Source: Opitutaceae bacterium UBA2377 (GTDB taxonomy: Bacteria > Verrucomicrobiota > Verrucomicrobiia > Opitutales > Opitutaceae). From it: a stretch of 36,241 nucleotides of DNA. The position numbers and the translations under genes are program-made. The DNA lies in NCBI GenBank assembly GCA_002344205.1, contig DDSZ01000011.1:2119-38359 (forward strand), read 5' to 3'. The notes below the pieces were generated by a model. The model had not been told where the DNA came from and searched no databases. It saw only the letters and a program-made list of their open reading frames with translations. Numbering within the stretch: the stretch's first letter is position 1; every line of letters starts with the position of its first letter. Shown in pieces: positions 31,060 through 36,241 of this stretch.

Positions 31060-31475
31060 CGAAGCCTGCGCCCTCCGCTCGTTTGCTGGCTCTCGCCGTC
31101 GCGCTCGGCGCCGGGGTCGGCGGGGTCGTGCGCGTGCTGGCGGGGACGGCAGCGCTGAGTTGGCTGGGAGACGGGTTCCCCCACGGCGTGCTGGCGGTGA
31201 ATGTGGCCGGTTCGTTCCTCATCGGCCTCCTCGCCGCACTCACCGTGGCGGGCGGACGCTGGCCGTGCGGACCGGCGGTGCGGGCCGGCGCGATGGCCGG
31301 ATTTTGCGGCGGGTTCACGACGTTTTCTTTTTTAAGCCTGCAGACCCTGGAGCTGCTGCAGGCCGGACGGATTGCCGCCGCCGGGCTCTACGCCAGTCTC
31401 ACGCTCGCCGGCGCGTTGACCGCGGTGTGGCTGGGCTATGCCGCCGGCACGCGCCTGAACCGCCGGCCGGCCTGA
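31056..31475 (+). CDS. crcB: Fluoride channel subunit FluC/CrcB (second of pair)
   Basis: 139 residues, starting within the stop of the first copy (ATGA, 4 bp overlap). It has the same four-segment build: GAGVGGVVRVLAG, FPHGVLAVNVAGSFLIGLLAA and GAMAGFCGGFTTFSFLSLQTLELL. The two subunits are clearly diverged from each other, so they probably form an antiparallel heterodimer with fixed, opposite orientation. The C-terminus ends basic (TRLNRRPA), which is consistent with opposite topology bias. It is followed by a nested palindrome and then the convergent hydroxylase gene. Confidence 0.93.
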   Translation: MTKPAPSARLLALAVALGAGVGGVVRVLAGTAALSWLGDGFPHGVLAVNVAGSFLIGLLAALTVAGGRWPCGPAVRAGAMAGFCGGFTTFSFLSLQTLELLQAGRIAAAGLYASLTLAGALTAVWLGYAAGTRLNRRPA

Positions 31476-31489
31476 AGCCGCCCGCAGTT

Positions 31490-31595
31490 GGACTCATACC
31501 GTTAAACCAAATGATGCCCGGGTAGGCAGCCCGCTTGCGGGCGCTTTACCGGAGCGCGCGCCAGCGCGCTGACCTACCGCTGATTACATGAGTCC
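31490..31595. repeat. Nested 106-bp inverted repeat between convergent genes
   Basis: The outer arms are GGACTCAT (31490-31497) and ATGAGTCC (31588-31595). Inside them are GGTAGG (31521-31526) and CCTACC (31573-31578). Inside those are two hairpins: GCCCGC-TT-GCGGGC (31529-31542) and a GCGCGC/GCGCGC stem near 31554-31569. The layered build looks like a small non-coding palindromic element of the GGTAGG family, and it may end both converging transcripts. Confidence 0.7.
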
Positions 31596-31598
31596 GGC

Positions 31599-32603
31599 TC
31601 AGAACTTGTGCTCTTCCTTCAGCTTCGAGCCTTCGCCGTCGGGCAGGCCGTCGCGGAAGGTGCCGAACCACCGGTCGAGCGGAACCGTGCTCTCGCCGTA
31701 ATTGCACTCGAAGTAGCGGTGGTGGAGGTAGTGGAAGTAGGAACCGGTGGGGACCTTGTCCTTGATGATCGGGCCCTCGTAGCCGTGGTGGCCGTTGGCC
31801 GGGCCGAGCGCGGCGTGCTGCAGGTCGAAGAGAAAATGGATCGGGTGCGACGGCACCACCCAGTGGATCAGGCACACGCTGAGGTAGAGGATCGTCTCGA
31901 CCGGGTGCATGGCCATGCCGGACCACGCGTTGGGGTTGCTGTTCTTGTGGTGCAGGTAGTGCACGTGCTTGTAGAGCGGTTTCCAGTGGATGAGCCGGTG
32001 CACCCAGTAGAAATGAAACTCGCGCCAGAGCGGGATGATGAAGAACCACGCGACGAACCACACCGGATGCTCCGCCCACATCAGCCAGGGGATATGGCCG
32101 TTGGCGTAGAGCCATACCGTGACCACCTCGTAACCCGTCCAGATGAGCCCGGCCACGCCGGCGGTCCAGAACACATTGTCGTAAACCTGGTCGCCAAACA
32201 GAAACAGCCGGCTCTTGGTCGCCGGCCAGTGCGAATCGTATTTTTTCCGCAGGCCCTCGCCCTTGCGCATGTAGAGCCACCAGTGGAAGAACCCGTAATA
32301 GAGCCACATCATCACCTGGTTGCGCAGCCAGATCTGCGCGATCCAGCCGAATTCAAACGTGGTGCAGCGCGCGATGTCCGGCTGCGTGAGATACCACGAC
32401 ACGACCGAGATCAGCAGCAGCGAGAGGTTCACCGGCCACAGGAATCCCGGCCAGCCGAAGATCCACTTGCCCATCGCCTTCAGGTTTGAGGGCTGGGTAA
32501 ACAGCGGCGCGTAGCGGATGGGATAGGACGGGCGCCATTCGCCGCGTGCATTGCGTTGTTCCGAGACAGGAGTGGTTGCGGGGCGGGTCACACCGTCGGC
32601 CAT
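31599..32603 (-). CDS. Membrane fatty acid hydroxylase / sterol desaturase family protein
   Basis: 334 residues, an integral-membrane di-iron enzyme (PF04116 type). The histidine clusters are present in order: HFYWVHRLIHW (HxxxH), HYLHHKNSNP (HxxHH), HHGYEGP, and SYFHYLHHRYFECNYG (HxxHH). Around them are about four hydrophobic segments. Known members hydroxylate or desaturate fatty acids, sterols or carotenoids using O2; bacterial ones often act on lipids or hopanoid-type substrates. The N-terminal 50 residues are polar and possibly cytoplasmic. It stands alone on the - strand, and nothing nearby identifies the lipid. Confidence 0.9.
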   Translation of the reverse strand: MADGVTRPATTPVSEQRNARGEWRPSYPIRYAPLFTQPSNLKAMGKWIFGWPGFLWPVNLSLLLISVVSWYLTQPDIARCTTFEFGWIAQIWLRNQVMMWLYYGFFHWWLYMRKGEGLRKKYDSHWPATKSRLFLFGDQVYDNVFWTAGVAGLIWTGYEVVTVWLYANGHIPWLMWAEHPVWFVAWFFIIPLWREFHFYWVHRLIHWKPLYKHVHYLHHKNSNPNAWSGMAMHPVETILYLSVCLIHWVVPSHPIHFLFDLQHAALGPANGHHGYEGPIIKDKVPTGSYFHYLHHRYFECNYGESTVPLDRWFGTFRDGLPDGEGSKLKEEHKF

Positions 32604-32670
32604 GATGAAGCAAAGCTGGTTGGGCGCCGGCGACCACGCAAGCCCGCACCGGCGGGCTTGCGGGTGCCGC

Positions 32671-33090
32671 TCAGCGCGAGAGCCGGTTGGAATCCTCCGG
32701 CGCCGGCACCCCGTCGCCCGGCGCGGCGCCGTGGGCTTCCAGTTCGGCCCGCAGCTCGGCCTGCAGCCGGGCGGTCAGTTCCTCCCAGTCGAAAACAATC
32801 ACGCGCCGGTCGTCCTCGGTCAGGAAGGCCACGATGTCGGCGAACTCGGCGATGTCTTCCTCCGTGAAGTGTTCCTCGATCACCGCTTGGCTGCCGTTCA
32901 GGGCAATGAGCGCCGGCCAGGGCTGCTCGGCGTCCGGATCGGCCAGACGGAGCGTGGCGGCGCCGCGCAGCCCGGCTTGGGCGATGCGGGAGCCGTAGAT
33001 GCCGAGCCGTTCGTAGGCGTAGGCGAGGTTGGCGAGGCGGGCCTCGCGCTGGAGCGCTTCACGTTGCTGCAGGAGCTGCTGGAAGTTCAT
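32671..33090 (-). CDS. Small acidic protein of unknown function
   Basis: 139 residues from the ATG at 33090; the 60 residues added by an earlier start are Pro/Arg-rich and unlikely. The N-terminus is a helical, coiled-coil-like stretch (MNFQQLLQQREALQREARLANLAYAYERLG). A middle domain with beta strands follows (PWPALIALNGSQAVIEEHF), then an acidic region (TEEDIAEFADIVAFLTEDD) and another helix rich in Glu, Leu and Arg before a flexible tail. It has no signal peptide, Cys or catalytic motif, and I do not recognise it. The next gene on the same strand upstream is 297 bp away, so it has its own promoter. Confidence 0.65.
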   Translation of the reverse strand: MNFQQLLQQREALQREARLANLAYAYERLGIYGSRIAQAGLRGAATLRLADPDAEQPWPALIALNGSQAVIEEHFTEEDIAEFADIVAFLTEDDRRVIVFDWEELTARLQAELRAELEAHGAAPGDGVPAPEDSNRLSR

Positions 33091-33387
33091 GGCGATGATC
33101 TCCGGGTTGGGCGGACCCGAACGGGCCCGCGGGTTGTGGTTGGGTTGGATCGCGACCGGCGCAGCGCGCCGCGGCCCGGGCAGTCGCGGCTCCGCCACTT
33201 CAAATTCCGACCCCTGACTGACGTGGCTCAAACCGACCGCCTCGGGCAGTAGCTGACGCTGAACCGTCACTCACTCGCTGTCTGACTCTGATCACGATCT
33301 CGACCGTGTGCTGTCCTGACATCGAACACCGCTACGCATCGCCACTAATTTTCCCGGCGCAAGCCCGATTTCAATTTTCCGGAAAAA
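33091..33387. other. Intergenic region with no gene found
   Basis: The longest non-coding stretch in the window (297 bp). It includes a GC-rich first half, a patch rich in CTGA/TGAC words (about 33211-33320) with no open frame, and the 12-bp palindrome TTTTCCGGAAAA (33375-33386) just after the stop of the histidine phosphatase gene. The palindrome may contribute to ending that transcript. The promoter of the small acidic protein must lie here but could not be pinned down. Confidence 0.5.
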
Positions 33388-33954
33388 TTATCGTGTCATT
33401 GAGTCTTCCCCGGCCGGAAAGAGCCCGACGCGGCGGGGTTGCGCCGTGCCGTTGAGCTGCAACACCACACCGCTGGCATCCGCCGGGTAATGGCCGGTGA
33501 GGGCGGTGATGTTGACCTGGTGGGTCACCAGCACCACCGGGGCGGCATCGGGCGGCCGGGTGCGGAGCCAGTCGTGCAGCGCGGCCATCAGTCGGACGCG
33601 GTCGTCCGGGCGGGCAAAAAACGAATTGAGCGCCGGCAGGGTTTCGACCGGGCCCAGCGCGAGCAGGGCGGCCGTCTCGCGGCAGCGGTGCCATTCGCTG
33701 GTGAAAACCCGTGCGTCTGCCAAACCGGCCGCACGCAGCCGGCGGCCGAGTTCACGGGCCTGCGTCCGGCCGCGCGCATCGAGGTTGCGCTGGGTGCGGG
33801 CATCCGCGAGGTCGAAGCCGGCCGGGTCGCCCGTCCCCGGCGCGTGCGCATGGCGCAACATGATCACGGTGCCCGGCGCCGTGAGCTCGGGCGCGGCGTG
33901 GCCACCGCCCGCCAGGATAAGCCAGAAGCAAAAGAGCCGGCATCGTCGCAGCAT
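33388..33954 (-). CDS. Secreted histidine phosphatase family protein
   Basis: 188 residues with a signal peptide (MLRRCRLFCFWLILAGGGHA). The phosphohistidine loop is IMLRHAHAPGTGDP, with Arg34 and the nucleophile His35 (RHA rather than the usual RHG). Further family parts are LDARGRTQARELGRRLRAAGL, VFTSEWHRCRETAALL with its Arg, and VVLVTHQVNITALTG with the second catalytic His. It is shorter than SixA or phytase types but complete. It is likely a periplasmic phosphatase of unknown substrate. It is 43 bp from the next gene upstream on the same strand, so the two may share a transcript. Confidence 0.87.
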   Translation of the reverse strand: MLRRCRLFCFWLILAGGGHAAPELTAPGTVIMLRHAHAPGTGDPAGFDLADARTQRNLDARGRTQARELGRRLRAAGLADARVFTSEWHRCRETAALLALGPVETLPALNSFFARPDDRVRLMAALHDWLRTRPPDAAPVVLVTHQVNITALTGHYPADASGVVLQLNGTAQPRRVGLFPAGEDSMTR

Positions 33955-33997
33955 CCGCGAGCCTAACCGGTTCGCGCCGATTTGCCAGTGCGCCGCC

Positions 33998-34933
33998 TCA
34001 ACCGCGGCCGTGCGGTCCGGCGAGATCGAGCACCGGGCCTAGGGGCACGATTCCGGTTGGGTTGATCTCGGTGTGCGTCACGTAGTAGTGCGCCTTGATG
34101 TGGGCGAGGTTGACGGTCTCCGCGATGCCGGGCCGCTGGTAAAGGTCCTGCAGGTAGCCCTGGAGGTTGGGATAGTCCACGATGCGGCGCAGGTTGCACT
34201 TGAAGTGGCCGTGGTAAACCGCGTCGAACCGCACGAGGGTGCAGAACAGCCGCCAGTCGGTCTCGACCGGCGCGGCGCCGAGCAGGAAACGCGCGCGGGC
34301 CAGCCGCCGCTCCAGCTCGTCGAGCGTGGCGAACAGCCGGCGCACGGCCCGCTCGTAGGCGGTCTGCTTCGTCGCGAAGCCGGCGCGATAGACGCCGTTG
34401 TTTACGGTCTCGTAGATGAGCCGGTCCAGCGTCGCCTGTTCCGCAGCCAACGCGGCGGAGAAGAGTTCTTCGCCGCCCGGCTCGGCCGGGGCGAACTCGT
34501 CGTTGAACATCCGGCAGAGGTCGTCCTCGGAGTTGTTGACGATGCGCTTGGTCCGCTTGTCCCAGAGCACCGGCACGGTCCAGCGGCCACGGAACCCGGG
34601 GTCGCTGGCCAGGTAGGCCTCGCGGAGGAATTGGAAGCCGTTGACCGGGTCGTGCGAAAATCCGTCGCCGGCGCGGAAGGCCCAGCCGCGCTCGTCGCGC
34701 ACGGGGTCCAAGACGGTCACGCCGATCACCGTTTCCAACCGGCGGAGGCGGCGGGCGATCAGCGTGCGGTGGGCCCATGGGCAGGCGAGTGACACATAGA
34801 GATGATAACGGCCGGGCTCGGGTGCATAAGGGGTGGAGCCGTCGCGCCGCACCCAGTCGCGGAACGCATCTTCCTGCCGCGCAAATTCGCCATCCGCGCT
34901 GTTTTCATCGGGAAACTGTCCGGCGGGTTGCAT
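33998..34933 (-). CDS. Glutathionyl-hydroquinone reductase (YqjG/ECM4-type glutathione S-transferase)
   Basis: 311 residues from the ATG at 34933. The frame stays open far upstream, but that part is shadow of the rluA-type gene. The family signature is YVSLACPWAHRTLIARRL with the catalytic Cys51, followed by GWAFRAGDGFSHDPVNGFQFLREAYL, TVPVLWDKRTKRIVNNSEDDLCRMFN, and the all-helical C-terminal domain (NNGVYRAGFATKQTAYERAV, WRLFCTLVRFDAVYHGHFKCNLRRI, HIKAHYYVTHTEINPTGIVPLGP). These cytoplasmic enzymes reduce glutathionyl-hydroquinones to hydroquinones with glutathione. The length is usual, and nothing in the neighbourhood is related. Confidence 0.93.
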   Translation of the reverse strand: MQPAGQFPDENSADGEFARQEDAFRDWVRRDGSTPYAPEPGRYHLYVSLACPWAHRTLIARRLRRLETVIGVTVLDPVRDERGWAFRAGDGFSHDPVNGFQFLREAYLASDPGFRGRWTVPVLWDKRTKRIVNNSEDDLCRMFNDEFAPAEPGGEELFSAALAAEQATLDRLIYETVNNGVYRAGFATKQTAYERAVRRLFATLDELERRLARARFLLGAAPVETDWRLFCTLVRFDAVYHGHFKCNLRRIVDYPNLQGYLQDLYQRPGIAETVNLAHIKAHYYVTHTEINPTGIVPLGPVLDLAGPHGRG

Positions 34934-34980
34934 GGCGCCAAGCTGCCGCAATTTTCCCGGGAAGCAAATCCCGCGAGGTC

Positions 34981-35631
34981 TCAGGCCCGGCAGGTTTCGA
35001 GCGGGGCGGACCACGCCGGCGGCGGCGGTGCGACCACGGTCAGCTCGGCCGCCGTCGCGGGATGACGGAAACGCAGCTCGCGCGCGTGCAGCCCGAAAAA
35101 ATCCGCCGGAGCGCCCTGGCCGTAGAGCGGATCGCCGAGGACGGGATGGCCGGCGTGCAGACAATGCAGCCGCGCCTGATGGGTGCGGCCGGTTTTCAAG
35201 AGCAGCTCCAGCCAAGTGACGGTGTCGGCGGGCGCGCGGCCGAGCACCCGGCAGGTGGTGACGGCCGGTTGGCCGTCCGCCGGGACGTTTGCCCAGCGGC
35301 CGGGACCCGCCGGGGCGATGAGCGTTTCGATTTTGTGCAGCCCGGCCGGCCAGCGGCCCGCGACGAGCGCCCAGTAGAGCTTGCGCACGCGGTGCTCCGC
35401 AAAGAGCGCGGCGAGGGCGGCGCTGTGGCGGTTGTTTTTCCGCAGCAGCACCACGCCGCTCGTGAGCCGGTCGAGCCGGTGACAGGCACGGCAGGGTTTG
35501 CCGGTGAGCCGGGTGGCGATCTGCTCCAGGTCTTCCTCGCGGTCCGCCCCGCCCTCGGTGAGCAGGCCCGACGGCTTGTTGAGGGCGAGCAGATGCTCGT
35601 CGGCAAACAGCACCTCGGGCGGTTGGTTCAT
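34981..35631 (-). CDS. RluA-family pseudouridine synthase
   Basis: 216 residues from the ATG at 35631 (MNQPPEVLFADEHLLALNKPSG). The catalytic motif is ACHRLDRLTSGVVLL with the active Asp in HRLD. Other family parts are KLYWALVAGRWP, TWLELLLKTGRTHQARLHCLHAGHPVLGDPLYG (the conserved GRTHQ-R-H signature) and a C-terminal LHARELRFRHP. There is no S4 domain, so it is the short form acting on rRNA or tRNA. The target uridine is not evident. It is divergent from the S4-domain gene, with 101 bp between. Confidence 0.92.
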   Translation of the reverse strand: MNQPPEVLFADEHLLALNKPSGLLTEGGADREEDLEQIATRLTGKPCRACHRLDRLTSGVVLLRKNNRHSAALAALFAEHRVRKLYWALVAGRWPAGLHKIETLIAPAGPGRWANVPADGQPAVTTCRVLGRAPADTVTWLELLLKTGRTHQARLHCLHAGHPVLGDPLYGQGAPADFFGLHARELRFRHPATAAELTVVAPPPPAWSAPLETCRA

Positions 35632-35732
35632 CCCGGCAGCGTGACGCTGGCGGGAAAAGTGGCAAGGTCGGCCCGGACAACCGGCTGAATTGTAAGTTCG
35701 ACTCGGGGCGGGAAGGGCGGTGACCATGGCGC

Positions 35733-35969
35733 ATGGGCCAAAACAAAACCTCCGCACCGCGGGATGTGAGCGTTCGCGAAGTGCCGATCGAGCTGTGCCA
35801 GTTCATCAAATTCGGCGGGCTGGCGGACAGCGGCGGTGCGGCGAAGCAACTGGTGGCCGAGGGCGTGGTGCTGCTTAACGGCGCGCCCGAAACACGGAAG
35901 CGCAAACAGCTGGTGGCCGGGGACCAGGTCACGGTGGCCGGCCAGACCATCGTGGTGCGGTTGGGTTGA
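35733..35969 (+). CDS. Small S4-domain RNA-binding protein (YbcJ-like)
   Basis: 78 residues, a single S4 RNA-binding domain. It shows PIELCQFIKFGGLADSGGAAKQLVAEGVVLLNGAPETRKRKQL, the pattern of YbcJ/YaaA-type proteins (a LxxFLK, GxA.xGG.AK, V.VNG..E.RR..KL arrangement), followed by a short beta hairpin (VAGDQVTVAGQTIVV). It probably binds structured RNA, such as rRNA, in the cytoplasm. It is 21 bp before the DEAD-box helicase gene on the same strand, so both RNA-related genes may be co-transcribed. Confidence 0.9.
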   Translation: MGQNKTSAPRDVSVREVPIELCQFIKFGGLADSGGAAKQLVAEGVVLLNGAPETRKRKQLVAGDQVTVAGQTIVVRLG

Positions 35970-35990
35970 GATCTCATTTTCCCCGTCCCC

Positions 35991-36241
35991 GTGGCATTCA
36001 ATTCATTGAATCTTTCCGTCCCGTTGCTGCGGGCGGTCGTGGAGAAAGGCTACACCGAGCCCACGCCGATCCAGTCGGCGGCGATTCCGGCCATCCTGCG
36101 CGGGTCCGATGTCTGGGCCTCGGCGCAGACCGGCTCGGGCAAGACCGCGGCCTTTGCCCTGCCATTGCTGCAGCGACTGGCCGCGACCCGGCGTCCGGCG
36201 GGACGTGTGGTCCGGGTGCTGGTGCTCGTGCCGACGCGCGA
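35991..36241 (+). CDS. DEAD-box RNA helicase, N-terminus only
   Basis: The frame opens at a GTG at 35991 ([21 protein letters not shown]) and runs off the window, giving 83 residues. Visible motifs are the Q motif ([16 protein letters not shown], with a downstream [22 protein letters not shown] holding Walker A) and motif Ia (LVLVPTR). The length and arrangement fit the RhlE type of cold-shock or ribosome-assembly helicases, but the subfamily cannot be settled from this fragment. GTG is chosen since no in-frame ATG lies between the S4 gene and the Q motif. Confidence 0.9.
   Translation, partial: MAFNSLNLSVPLLRAVVEKGYTEPTPIQSAAIPAILRGSDVWASAQTGSGKTAAFALPLLQRLAATRRPAGRVVRVLVLVPTR

Noticed and set aside
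34934..36001. N-terminal extension of the glutathionyl-hydroquinone reductase frame
   Set aside because: The frame is open for 356 more codons but crosses the RluA-type and S4 genes; the family N-terminus starts at the ATG at 34933.

Overview
The window is a high-GC, gene-dense piece of a Gram-negative chromosome. TonB-dependent outer-membrane receptors, a lipobox cytochrome and signal peptides show an outer membrane and periplasm. The ribBA-ribH-nusB-ftsY order, the many dispersed GC-rich palindromes between genes, and the style of the small cysteine-containing proteins next to TonB receptors suggest Verrucomicrobiota, probably the Opitutaceae. That placement is inferred from gene content and was not computed. 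I find about 32 protein-coding genes, two of them cut by the window edges, and no rRNA, tRNA, CRISPR array, insertion sequence or phage gene.

Layout. (1) 1-4130: an unrecognised partial gene, a small secreted protein, then a housekeeping run on the + strand: RibBA (with a degenerate GTP cyclohydrolase II half), lumazine synthase, NusB and FtsY. (2) 4247-16171, all on the - strand: a periplasmic and outer-membrane metal-handling region. It has a histidine-loop TonB receptor like ZnuD, two small Cys/His membrane proteins, a siderophore-type TonB receptor, two sialidase-like beta-propellers with a CxCC motif, a lipoprotein cytochrome c, a CusF-like copper protein, an unknown polytopic protein and a P-loop NTPase fused to a membrane domain. 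A divergent COG0523 metallochaperone GTPase (16245-17357) and a convergent WD40 protein (17426-18424) follow. (3) 18640-24768 (+): a carbohydrate-type ABC importer without its ATPase, an SGNH hydrolase and two phytanoyl-CoA dioxygenase-family oxygenases. (4) 24855-30574: YchJ, an ECF sigma factor with a membrane partner, a sodium:solute symporter, a group III-like truncated hemoglobin behind a well-formed FNR/ANR-type promoter, an unknown membrane protein and a GNAT acetyltransferase. (5) 30670-36241: a tandem FluC/CrcB fluoride-channel pair, a membrane fatty acid hydroxylase, an unknown small protein, a secreted histidine phosphatase, a glutathionyl-hydroquinone reductase, an RluA-type pseudouridine synthase, an S4-domain protein and the start of a DEAD-box helicase.

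The most interesting part is the metal region. The core operon-like run 8935-14120 joins an outer-membrane receptor, a propeller, a cytochrome c, a CusF-like copper binder and a polytopic protein. Just downstream lies a second propeller whose C-terminus is a CusF-like domain that has lost its His and two of its Met ligands. I read this as a candidate copper uptake or copper redox-handling system that the standard Cus/Cop/Pco descriptions do not cover. The metal, and the co-function itself, are inference. The second strong signal is a TTGAT-N4-GTCAA box placed exactly 22 nt from a -10-like hexamer, which fixes the start of the truncated hemoglobin gene. Several families of imperfect palindromes occupy gene ends through the window.
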